From Protofrankia sp963555925 (GTDB taxonomy: Bacteria > Actinomycetota > Actinomycetes > Frankiales > Frankiaceae): DNA of 64,000 nt. Below are positions 8,655 to 16,168 of this stretch, piece after piece. Below the pieces are notes generated by a model. The model saw nothing but the letters and a program-made list of their open reading frames with translations. It made no database searches and was not told the origin of the DNA. Location of the stretch: the NCBI GenBank assembly GCA_963555925.1, contig CAUVXJ010000077.1, forward strand, positions 9,692 to 73,691. The letters run 5' to 3'. Each line of letters begins with the position of its first letter. Position 1 is the first letter of the stretch. The position numbers were made by a program, and so were the translations under genes.

Positions 8655-9590
8655 TCATGACTGCTGCCGGAGGAGGGACACCGCCTCCGCCAGATCGGCT
8701 GGATCGGGACTGGTGAACGTCATCCACCGACCGTCCGCGGGATGAGCGAAGGACAGCTGCGCGGCATGCAGCCATTGGCGAGTCAGCCCGAGCCTGCCGG
8801 CGAGAACCGGGTCGGCACCATAGGCGAGATCACCGACGCAGGGATGCCGCAACGCCGACATGTGCACCCGAATCTGGTGGGTCCGGCCGGTCTCCAGCCG
8901 CACCGACAGCAGGGACGCGGCCCGGAACGCCTCTTCGGTGTCATAGTGGGTAACGCTTGGTTTACCATCCGCAACTACAGCGAACAAGCCTGATTTGCGC
9001 GGATGGCGGTCGATCGGTGCGTCGACCGTTCCCCTGGATGGATCCGGATGCCCCTGCACCAGAGCACGGTAGATCTTTTCGACCTCACGCTCGCGGAAAG
9101 CACGCTTCAACACAGTGTAGGCGTGCTCACTCTTCGCAACAACCATGATTCCCGTTGTGCCGACATCAAGGCGGTGGACCACGCCCTGGCGTTCGGAGGC
9201 ACCGCTGGTCGCGATGCGGTAGCCGGCCGCAGCGAGTCCGCCGATCACGGTCGGTCCGCTGAAGCCGGGAGCGGGGTGGGCGGCCACGCCCACCGGTTTG
9301 CCCACGACCACGATGTCACCATCATCGTGGATCACCTCCAGGCCGGGCACCGGGGTCGCCTCCACCTGGGCCGGCGGCGGCGGTGCCGGCAGCTCGATGT
9401 CGAGCCACGCGCCGCCGGTCACCCGATCGGACCGGCCCCGCACCATGCCGTCGACACTGGCGTAGCCGTCATCCACGAGCGCTGCGGCGGCCGTTCGGGA
9501 CAACCCGAACATCCGGGCGATCGCGGCGTCCAGGCGCAGGCCGTCCAGCCCGTCGGGAACCGGCAGCGTGCGTCTGTCCCCTCCGCTCAC
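8655..9590 (-). CDS. rluD: RluD-type 23S rRNA pseudouridine synthase
   Basis: A pseudouridine synthase of 311 residues. It has an N-terminal S4 RNA-binding domain (about 'RLDAAIARMFGLSRTAAAAL') and the RluA-family catalytic motif 'VVHRLDVGTTGIMVVAKS', where the Asp of HRLD is the nucleophile. 'TGRTHQIRVHM' is the second family signature. It should isomerise uridines in helix 69 of 23S rRNA. It follows lspA, the standard actinobacterial order. I chose the GTG at 9590 (GTG AGC, with a G-rich stretch just upstream) because a GTG at 9614 lies inside a 14-bp tandem repeat and adds only low-complexity residues. Confidence 0.9.
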   Translation of the reverse strand: MSGGDRRTLPVPDGLDGLRLDAAIARMFGLSRTAAAALVDDGYASVDGMVRGRSDRVTGGAWLDIELPAPPPPAQVEATPVPGLEVIHDDGDIVVVGKPVGVAAHPAPGFSGPTVIGGLAAAGYRIATSGASERQGVVHRLDVGTTGIMVVAKSEHAYTVLKRAFREREVEKIYRALVQGHPDPSRGTVDAPIDRHPRKSGLFAVVADGKPSVTHYDTEEAFRAASLLSVRLETGRTHQIRVHMSALRHPCVGDLAYGADPVLAGRLGLTRQWLHAAQLSFAHPADGRWMTFTSPDPADLAEAVSLLRQQS

Positions 9591-9612
9591 TGCTGATCCC
9601 CCTGCTGATCCC

Positions 9613-9668
9613 ACTACTGGTCACCCACTACTGGTCATTCACTACTGGTCATTCACTGCTGGTCACCG
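9613..9668. repeat. Four copies of a 14-bp tandem repeat between lspA and rluD
   Basis: Units ACTACTGGTCACCC, ACTACTGGTCATTC, ACTACTGGTCATTC and ACTGCTGGTCACCG follow each other head to tail. They fill most of the gap between the lspA stop and the rluD start. Copy number could affect translational coupling of the two genes. Confidence 0.9.
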
Positions 9669-9681
9669 TCACCGGTCATGC

Positions 9682-10278
9682 TCACCGGGCACCTTCGCCG
9701 GTGTCCGTCGTACGCTGCCCATCCAGGCCGATACCGCGTGCCCCCAGGATGACCGCGAGGATGCCGCCGATCACGATCGCCGAGTCCGCGACGTTGAAAA
9801 CCGGCCAGTGATGCAGGTGGATCCAGTCGACGACATGCCCGCGCAACGGAGCGGGCGCGCGAAAGATCCGGTCGGTGAGGTTACCGAGCGCACCACCGAG
9901 CAGCAGCCCGAGGACGACCGCCCACGGTGTGGACTTCAAGGTCCGAGCAGTCCGCGCGATCACCACGACAACCGCGACGGCCACCAGACTGAACAACACA
10001 GTCGCGCCGTTGGCGAGGCTGAACGCGGCACCGGGATTGCGAGTGAGCCGGAGGTCGAGCACGCCCGGAACCAGATCGATCGGGGCCCGGTCAGACAGGT
10101 GCGCCACCACAAGAATCTTCGTGATCGCGTCGACGGTGACGATCGCGAAACCGGCACCGAGCAGCGTGGCCACCGCCTTACGCGACCGAACAGCAGCTAG
10201 TGGCGCCCCGGGCCGCCCACCCGCCGCATCGGTAGTCCCATCCCCATCCGTGGACGACGTCTCCTGCACCCGGCCCAC
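9682..10278 (-). CDS. lspA: Lipoprotein signal peptidase (signal peptidase II)
   Basis: An inner-membrane aspartyl protease that removes signal peptides from prolipoproteins; 198 residues with about 30 extra polar residues at the start. Four membrane segments are visible. The conserved blocks are 'LTRNPGAAFSLANG', 'GALGNLTDRI' with the first catalytic Asp, 'HVVDWI' and 'FNVADSAI' with the second catalytic Asp. It starts with GTG. It lies directly upstream of rluD, and normally downstream of ileS; here an accessory island separates it from ileS. Confidence 0.93.
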   Translation of the reverse strand: MGRVQETSSTDGDGTTDAAGGRPGAPLAAVRSRKAVATLLGAGFAIVTVDAITKILVVAHLSDRAPIDLVPGVLDLRLTRNPGAAFSLANGATVLFSLVAVAVVVVIARTARTLKSTPWAVVLGLLLGGALGNLTDRIFRAPAPLRGHVVDWIHLHHWPVFNVADSAIVIGGILAVILGARGIGLDGQRTTDTGEGAR

Positions 10279-10468
10279 TCTACGGCCACGGCAGACCGTG
10301 ACCGTCCGTCACGGCCATACCTGATCCACGCCTGATCCGCACCTACCTCACCGATCCGCCGAAATCCGGCCCAGTATGCTGTCCGCAGCCGAATGCCTAC
10401 GCGGGTGACATGTACGGGCTACGGCCGGTGTCATCAACTCAGCGTAACGGTTTTAACGGAGCGCGCCT

Positions 10469-11734
10469 GTGAGCATGTTCTTCCTCAGCTACGCCCATAC
10501 TGACGGCGTGGGGGGCTGGGTGCGCGACTTCTACCTCGATCTCTGTGACGAGCTCACCCGGAAAACGACCCTGGACCCCAGCGTCATCGGCTTTCAGGAC
10601 GTGGACATGCGATCCGGTACTCGCTGGGCGGACACGCTCGCCGACGAACTCGCCCACTGCCAGGCATTCGTGCCACTGTACTCGCCACGCTACTTCAGCA
10701 GCGAGTTCTGCGGCCGGGAGTGGCAGGCGTTCTCCGACCGGCTGGACGCGGCGAAGGCCGTAAACGGCAAGGCCCCACCGCTGATCTTCCCCCTTCTCTG
10801 GGAACCACCGATTCTCTGGGAACCACCGAGCGTCCTGCGGTTACCCGAGGTCGCGGGTGCAGTCCAATACCGCGAGTTCACCGAGTACGGCATCGAGTAC
10901 AAGAAACTCGGCCTCATGAAGATCGTGAAGAACAAGAAAGACCCTTCCCTGGCGCTCGGCTACGACCAGATACTGAGCGCAATCGTCCTGGAGATAAAAA
11001 AGAACACAGACGAGTACACGCTGGCCCCGGCAGCCCCGCCACCAGAACTGGAGACAACGAGGAACGCCTTCGCGAAGATGCCGGCCTCACCGAGCGCACC
11101 GGGTGGTACAGCGAATCCCGACAACGCGACCGGACCTCACCATGTACATTTCATCGTCGCAGCGGGCACCGCCACCGAAATGGCCCGGAAATCCGACCCC
11201 GCCTCCTACTACGGAACCCGTCCAACGGACTGGTCACCCTTCCTTCCGCACGACGCCGAACCGCTCGTCCGCACCGCCGCCGCCGTTGCAATCGATCAGA
11301 AGATGACGCCCTACCCGGAAAAACTGGATGGCCGGCTCGTTGAACGTCTTGATGATGCGGATCGGGACAATGAACTGGTGGTTTTGCTGGTCGACCCGCG
11401 CGCCACGGCTCTACCGGAAAACGCGGGAGCCCTCCACACCTATGACAGCCGTTTCGACCCCAACAGTGCGATCATGATTACCTGGAACGTCACCGACACG
11501 CAGGCGGCCGTCGGCGTCCCCGAACCGGAGACGGTCTTTCCCAAGAAGACCAAAAGACCGGACCAGAGCTTCCACGCCAGGATACACAGTCCGGAGGAGT
11601 TTCGCCGCATTCTGGTAGAGGTCCTCGTCTATCTGCAGAAGCTGCTGTTGGGCGAGACCGATTCGAGCCGCACGGCGCCGACCGATCAATACGTCCCACG
11701 ACCACAGCTCAACGGCTCTATGGTGGGCTCATGA
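10469..11734 (+). CDS. TIR-domain protein, FxsC-like
   Basis: A 421-residue protein. The N-terminal ~150 residues are a TIR-like domain ('FFLSYAHTDG', 'GTRWADTLADELAHCQAFVPLYSPRYF', then 'SSEFCGREWQAF'; the Glu in CGREW sits where the NADase Glu of TIR enzymes lies). After a Pro-rich linker, residues ~225-350 ('VHFIVAAGTATEM', 'DWSPFLPHDAEPL', 'LVVLLVDPRA') match the second domain of FxsC, the TIR-like protein of the FxSxx-COOH peptide system. It starts with GTG, with CGGAG upstream. Its stop overlaps the ATG of the next gene (ATGA), so the two are one operon. No FxsA peptide or FxsB radical-SAM gene is near. NAD+ cleavage is inference. Confidence 0.8.
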   Translation: MSMFFLSYAHTDGVGGWVRDFYLDLCDELTRKTTLDPSVIGFQDVDMRSGTRWADTLADELAHCQAFVPLYSPRYFSSEFCGREWQAFSDRLDAAKAVNGKAPPLIFPLLWEPPILWEPPSVLRLPEVAGAVQYREFTEYGIEYKKLGLMKIVKNKKDPSLALGYDQILSAIVLEIKKNTDEYTLAPAAPPPELETTRNAFAKMPASPSAPGGTANPDNATGPHHVHFIVAAGTATEMARKSDPASYYGTRPTDWSPFLPHDAEPLVRTAAAVAIDQKMTPYPEKLDGRLVERLDDADRDNELVVLLVDPRATALPENAGALHTYDSRFDPNSAIMITWNVTDTQAAVGVPEPETVFPKKTKRPDQSFHARIHSPEEFRRILVEVLVYLQKLLLGETDSSRTAPTDQYVPRPQLNGSMVGS

Positions 11735-13266
11735 CCGCCGATCGCCAGCCAGGTGTGATCGTTACATTCTACTCGTACAAGGGTGGGTCCGGCCGGACGA
11801 TGGCGCTGGCGAACATCGCCTGGATCCTTGCGAGCAACGGCTGCAGAGTACTCGTCGTCGACTGGGATCTTGAGGCCCCCGGCCTGCACAGATACTTCCA
11901 TCCGTTCCTCGTCGACCCCGAGCTGGCTGGCTCTACGGGTGTGATGGACATGGTGTGGGACTATGCGTTGGCCACTCTTGACACGCACGGCGACCAGACC
12001 GCCGGCTGGCACGAGCCCTACGCCGATGTGCTCAACCACACCGTTTCGCTGCGATGGGACTTCGAACGCGGCGGTGTCCTCTCACTCCTGCCGGCGGGAC
12101 GCCAGGACGACGCGTACGGCGCCAAGGTCAATTCCTTCGACTGGGCCGACTTCTACGACAAGCGCGGCGGCGGCGCATTTGTCGAGGCAATGAAGAAAAG
12201 CATGGCCGCCCAGTTCGACTATGTCCTCATCGACAGTCGGACCGGTCTCAGCGACACCGCCGGCATCTGCACGGTCCAGCTACCCGATATTCTTGTCGCC
12301 TGCTTTACGTTCAGCACGCAGAGTATCACCGGAACAGCGGCTGTGGCGGCGTCCGTACGGCGGCAGCGCGGTGAGCGAGATATCACCGTCTGGCCGGTCC
12401 CGATGCGCGTCGAGGACAGTGAAAGAGCGAAGCTGGAGGCAAGCCGGGATCTGGCACGAATCCACCTCGATTACCTCTTGAAGAGCCTTGACGGAAACGC
12501 GCGTGACCACTACTGGGGAGAAGTCGAGGTCCCATATACGCCTTTCTACGCGTATGAGGAGTGGCTCGCCACGATCGGCGACCGCCCCAACAGCAGGGGC
12601 ACAATTCTTGCGGCCAGCGAGCGGCTCGTCGGTTACCTTACCAAGCAAAAAATCACACGGCAGGTCCCGCTGGATGAAACCGAGCGTCGTAAGCTCCTCC
12701 TGCAGTTCGAACGTAAGATTCGGACGATACCGGAGGAGTTCACGGCAGACTTTTTCATAAGCTATGCGGAAAAGGACAGAGACTGGGCGGAATGGGTGGC
12801 CTTTCAGCTCGAGGACGCGGGCTATCGAGTTCTTATCCAAACCTGGGATCTTATTCCCGGAAGCAACTGGATGATAGCCCTCGACCACGCTTTCCGCTCG
12901 TCACGTCGCATCTTGGCCATCGTTTCCCGGGCATACCTCGCATCCCCATACGGGCAAGCTGAATCGCAGGCCATCCTACGCTCCGATCCAAGCGGGGCCA
13001 CACGTCGGATCATCCCGGTCCGGGTGGAGGACATACCCCTTCCGGGCCTGCTGAGCACGATTGTCGGATTAGACCTGTGGGGACTTGATGAAGCCACCGC
13101 CCGAGAAAAGCTGCTGGCCAACATCGGCGCAACGGACACAGGGCGGGCGAAGCCCGCTGTACCTCCTTCCTTCCCCTCTCCCAGCCGGAGAAAGTCGGGC
13201 TCCGAACCCTCCGGACGAGGCCGTCAGATGCCGGCGCCCTTCCCCAGTGGACCGCGGGAGGAGTAG
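11731..13266 (+). CDS. KGGxGRT (MinD/ParA-like) ATPase fused to a TIR domain
   Basis: A 511-residue fusion. Residues ~1-300 are a SIMIBI ATPase with the deviant Walker A 'YSYKGGSGRTMALANIAW', 'VLVVDWDLEAPGLHRYF' and 'DYVLIDSRTGLSDTAGI'. Residues ~338-480 are a TIR domain ('ADFFISYAEKDRDWAEWVAF', 'SRAYLASPYGQAES'). The same two modules form the N-terminus of the large FxSxx-COOH-system TPR protein, but here the NB-ARC and TPR parts are absent and the protein ends in a short basic, Pro/Ser-rich tail. It overlaps the FxsC-like gene by four bases. The ATPase could sense or assemble; the TIR could be an effector. Both roles are inference from defence and signalling TIR proteins. Confidence 0.82.
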   Translation: MTADRQPGVIVTFYSYKGGSGRTMALANIAWILASNGCRVLVVDWDLEAPGLHRYFHPFLVDPELAGSTGVMDMVWDYALATLDTHGDQTAGWHEPYADVLNHTVSLRWDFERGGVLSLLPAGRQDDAYGAKVNSFDWADFYDKRGGGAFVEAMKKSMAAQFDYVLIDSRTGLSDTAGICTVQLPDILVACFTFSTQSITGTAAVAASVRRQRGERDITVWPVPMRVEDSERAKLEASRDLARIHLDYLLKSLDGNARDHYWGEVEVPYTPFYAYEEWLATIGDRPNSRGTILAASERLVGYLTKQKITRQVPLDETERRKLLLQFERKIRTIPEEFTADFFISYAEKDRDWAEWVAFQLEDAGYRVLIQTWDLIPGSNWMIALDHAFRSSRRILAIVSRAYLASPYGQAESQAILRSDPSGATRRIIPVRVEDIPLPGLLSTIVGLDLWGLDEATAREKLLANIGATDTGRAKPAVPPSFPSPSRRKSGSEPSGRGRQMPAPFPSGPREE

Positions 13267-13520
13267 CGGCGGTCGGGTCACGACAGGCATGACCCACCGG
13301 ACCGGCCACCCCCGTCCCGGGCGGGCCACTCACCTGGAAGCAGCGGGTACTAAGTGCGACCGGCAATAGGGGAACTCAGTAACTGGACTCCCACATCACC
13401 ACTGACCTGCGGCGATACCATTCTTCTAGTCCAGTAGCAGATTTTTCCATTAGTACGGTGTTCATTCAGGGGCTGGCATGAGGTGGATTGATGCAGTCCA
13501 CTGAATATAGAAAACGGCTT
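13267..13520. other. Gene-free interval between convergent genes
   Basis: AT-richer than its surroundings. It holds an 8-bp inverted repeat (ACTGGACT at 13382-13389 and AGTCCAGT at 13428-13435) with a 38-base spacer, too loose to call a terminator. No FxSxx-ending small peptide reading frame is visible here. Confidence 0.5.
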
Positions 13521-14102
13521 TCATCCGAGCGGTTCGAGGATCCGACCGATCAGGGCCTCCAGGGCCGCGTCGTCACCTACCAGGCTCCGGGCCGAGGCGC
13601 GGTTGTTCTCGTCCCGGCTCACCTGGTCCCAGCGCAGGCGCCACCCGGCCGCGGCTGCGAGTTGACGGAAGAAGGCACGCTGTGCACGGCCGTTGCCCTC
13701 TCGGAAAGGGTGCAACGCATTCACCTCGCCGAGATATCTCGCAACGCACTCGACCATCCGGCCGTGTGATAAGCCGACAAGATATGCGTCCGCGACCAGT
13801 CTGGCGAAGACGTCGTCCGCGGCGTCCGCGACGAACCGCCAGTGCGCAAAGAGAATGGGCCGTCCGATGTCGACCACGCGAATCTCGCCGGCCCACGGAT
13901 AGACGTCGCTGAACAGGACGCGGTGGAACTGCCGAAGATGGTCGAAATCGTAAAGCCCCGGCAATATTGCACAACGCAGCTCCACATCGCGTATGGCGAC
14001 GATTTCCGCTTCGACCACGGCGAGTTCGTCCGCGTCCCGGATATCGAGAAGATTACGCAGGCAGGGAGAACCTGGCCAACAGTACGGGTCAGCGTCGTCC
14101 AC
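13521..14102 (-). CDS. Fic/Doc family protein (putative toxin)
   Basis: A 193-residue Fic protein. The active-site motif 'HPFREGNGRAQR' matches the canonical HxFx(D/E)GNGRxxR completely, so AMP or another nucleotide moiety could be transferred to a target. Upstream 'FHRVLFSDVYPWAGEIR' is the usual Fic-core helix pair. I see no (S/T)xxxE(G/N) inhibitory helix in the protein itself, so restraint would have to come from a partner. The GTG at 14102 overlaps the preceding Panacea-domain gene by 14 bp; a TTG at 14114 is an alternative. Overlap and order fit a toxin-antitoxin operon. Confidence 0.85.
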   Translation of the reverse strand: MDDADPYCWPGSPCLRNLLDIRDADELAVVEAEIVAIRDVELRCAILPGLYDFDHLRQFHRVLFSDVYPWAGEIRVVDIGRPILFAHWRFVADAADDVFARLVADAYLVGLSHGRMVECVARYLGEVNALHPFREGNGRAQRAFFRQLAAAAGWRLRWDQVSRDENNRASARSLVGDDAALEALIGRILEPLG

Positions 14103-14721
14103 GGCGCGACGCAATCAACGCCGCCACCGCATCATCGGCCGACCGCCGGCCGTTGGCCACCTCGACTAGTTCAGCCAGCACATCCCCGGGGAGTTCCACA
14201 CCCTCCAGCCGGGTGCTGGCCACGACGTCGACCACCGCGTCCGCCACGGTCATGTGATGGCGCCCGTAGTACTCCCGCATCAACTCGGGGCAAATCGATC
14301 GGCTGGAACGCGCCGACTCGTCCAACCCGGCGCGGGTCTGACGCCAGGGGAGGTCGGCGTGCGTCAGCTCGGACAGTTCACGAGCAGCGAAACCGCCGTA
14401 CCGCTCAACCACCCAGGAAACCGTCTCCGCGGCCCGACCAATAACCCGACCTGCGCTGCCGGACGGCCAGGAACTCACCAGATACTGCCGACGATGCTGA
14501 TCGTACAGATGACGCACGACCGGGCCCTGCCGCCACGCCTCGATACCATCCGGGAAAAGTGGGTGCCCGTAGCGGACCAGATGCCATGCCTGAGCGTAGT
14601 ACACCAGCTTCTGGAGCTTCATCGGCGACATCGGCCCGGCGCGGTTCAGAAAATCGGCGGCAATGTCATCGACCCCGACATCACCGATTCCCTCAACACT
14701 GACGAGATGCGTGACAGCCAA
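14089..14721 (-). CDS. Panacea (SocA-like, DUF4065) domain protein, putative antitoxin
   Basis: A 210-residue protein whose N-terminal half carries the Panacea/SocA domain: 'MSPMKLQKLVYYAQAWHL', then 'FPDGIEAWRQGPVVRHLY'. This domain is known as a versatile antitoxin module that neutralises unrelated toxins and, in SocA, acts as a proteolytic adaptor. The C-terminal ~80 residues are variable and probably read the partner. The gene lies directly upstream of, and overlaps, the Fic gene. I place the start at a TTG because CGGAGG lies six bases ahead of it; an ATG six codons upstream has no such site. A TGTCGGACA near-palindrome 30 bp upstream may be an operator. Confidence 0.8.
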   Translation of the reverse strand: MAVTHLVSVEGIGDVGVDDIAADFLNRAGPMSPMKLQKLVYYAQAWHLVRYGHPLFPDGIEAWRQGPVVRHLYDQHRRQYLVSSWPSGSAGRVIGRAAETVSWVVERYGGFAARELSELTHADLPWRQTRAGLDESARSSRSICPELMREYYGRHHMTVADAVVDVVASTRLEGVELPGDVLAELVEVANGRRSADDAVAALIASRRGRR

Positions 14722-15050
14722 CGCACACCTCCGTTGCATCCAGCCGGTGTTTTGTCGGACAGGAATCTTGTCACATGATACCTGGTCCAGGACGACGGCG
14801 GCAGATCCGTCGCAGTCACGTCCACCACGGACGGCAGGACCGCCGGCCTTAGAGCGCCCACCGAAGCAGAGTTCCAACGAGCCCGTGGCCGTGTCCCGAT
14901 GGCCTGGCCGCCGCGGCCAAGCGGCGGGTTACCCACGTCGGCGGACAGAACGGAACATAATCATCACTACGATCGGGACGACGTGGTCGGGGACGATGGC
15001 TGGGGACGGACGATGGCTGGGGACGATGGTGGGGGACGAGTGAGCAGCAA
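14722..15050. other. Divergent intergenic region before the HNH gene
   Basis: Holds the start region of the Panacea gene with TGTCGGACA at 14753-14761 and, on the right, an imperfect tandem repeat of GACGATGGCTGGGGA (about 14992-15035) just before the HNH start. A four-codon mini-frame GTG AGC AGC AAG TGA sits immediately upstream of the HNH GTG. No promoter can be called with confidence. Confidence 0.45.
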
Positions 15051-15815
15051 GTGAGCAGCGTGGCGAACGCCTTCGGTGCCCTGTGGGGCATCGTGCAGGC
15101 AACGGCGGACCAGTGGTGGCGGCTGGCGTCCGGGCGGACGCTGCAGTGGATCGGGGTGGTCCTGGGCGTCTGCGTGGCGCTCAGCGTCGCCGGGCATGTG
15201 GACCGCTGGATCGAGCGCGGACGGTTCCACATCACGCTGCGACTCAACGGCTACCGCAGTCACGGCGAGTATGTGGGCGGTCCCGAGTGGCGGGCCAGGC
15301 GGCGGCGGTGGCTCGCCGAAACCGGCAAGCGTCCCTGCCACATCTGCGGGAAGCCGTGGCGGGACGGACCATCCGGCGTCGGCTACCACGCACACCACGT
15401 CGACTACTTCCGGGCCGGCTCGGGTCACGAGTCCAACCGTGATCTGGTCCCCATCTGCCACCACTGCCACACCCGCGTCCACAAGGTCGACCGTTACCGG
15501 GGACCGCTGGGAACCCGCGCGCTGGGGGTGTCACTGCGTCGCTGTACCGGTCTGGTCCGCGCCGTCTACTGGCCGGTACGACTGCTGCGCGGCGGCTCCG
15601 CGAGCACCTACGTGCCCGCGCCCCGCCGACCGACGCGCCGGCCGTCACGGCGACCGGTCCGCCAGCCACGGCGTCAGGCGGTCCCCCACCCGCAGGCACC
15701 AGGCTCGGGCGACGCCCACCACGACACAGACCACCACGACACAGGCCGTCACGCAGACCACCACAGCGAGGAGCACACCGATCATCACCATCGGCCGACG
15801 AGTGCCGACAGGTGA
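15051..15815 (+). CDS. Membrane-anchored HNH protein with a His-rich tail
   Basis: A 254-residue protein. A single hydrophobic helix at about residues 30-47 ('WIGVVLGVCVALSVAG') precedes a complete HNH fold: 'CHICGKPW', then 'YHAHHVDYF' and 'LVPICHHCHTRVH'. The two CxxC pairs are the structural zinc ligands; the HH and final His form the catalytic ββα-Me site. The last ~80 residues are Arg/Pro-rich and then His/Asp-rich, with HxxxHH spacing that could bind metal. An HNH nuclease tied to the membrane is unusual; DNA uptake, envelope invasion or DNA export are possible settings, none proven. The start is a GTG without a clear ribosome site. Confidence 0.65.
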   Translation: MSSVANAFGALWGIVQATADQWWRLASGRTLQWIGVVLGVCVALSVAGHVDRWIERGRFHITLRLNGYRSHGEYVGGPEWRARRRRWLAETGKRPCHICGKPWRDGPSGVGYHAHHVDYFRAGSGHESNRDLVPICHHCHTRVHKVDRYRGPLGTRALGVSLRRCTGLVRAVYWPVRLLRGGSASTYVPAPRRPTRRPSRRPVRQPRRQAVPHPQAPGSGDAHHDTDHHDTGRHADHHSEEHTDHHHRPTSADR

Positions 15816-15837
15816 CGGCGGGACCCGCGCCGTCCAC

Positions 15838-15843
15838 TACGCT
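15838..15843 (+). promoter_or_regulatory. Candidate -10 box of the ileS leader promoter
   Basis: TACGCT lies about seven bases upstream of the first recognisable base of the T-box leader. A TGACGG about 19 bases further up could be a weak -35. Placement is supported mainly by where the leader RNA has to begin. Confidence 0.35.
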
Positions 15844-15847
15844 GGTT

Positions 15848-16161
15848 GCAGCGGACGGCGACGACGGGACGAGTAGCGGCGGGCGCAGCCAGGGACAACC
15901 GGTGACGGGCGTCCAGCGAACCGGGGACGGTGGAAGCCCGGCGGCCAGCGCGTCGTGAAGATCACCCCCGAGCTGCCGGAAGAACAGGGCACCCCCGCCC
16001 CCAGTAGATCCGGTACCGCGCGCGACGAGTGGTCGCCCAGGCCGCCGCACACCGGCGTCCCGGGAGGCAAGGAGGGTGGTACCGCGGTACCACCGCGCCC
16101 CGGCGAGATGCCGGGTACCGCGGGGTGTCGTCCCTCCGTTGGAGTCTGATCCCCGACGGAG
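15848..16161 (+). promoter_or_regulatory. T-box riboswitch (translational, Ile-specific)
   Basis: A full T-box leader for ileS. The Stem I region (GACGACGGGACGAGTAG, then CGAACCGGGGACGGTGG) ends in the specifier loop GTGAAGATCAC, with the Ile codon ATC at 15961-15963. The T-box AGGGTGGTACCGCGG is at 16073-16087 and its partner CGTCCCT at 16129-16135. Instead of a terminator, CTCCGT at 16134-16139 can pair with ACGGAG at 16156-16161, the ribosome binding site, so the switch hides or exposes the start site. Uncharged tRNA-Ile should favour the T-box pairing and open translation. This is the actinobacterial class of T-box. Confidence 0.9.
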
Positions 16162-16168
16162 ACATGCC

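Noticed and set aside
10469..13266. A complete FxSxx-COOH peptide-modification system
   Set aside because: I looked for a short peptide ending FxSxx and a radical-SAM gene on both sides and found neither; only FxsC-like and the ATPase-TIR part are present.
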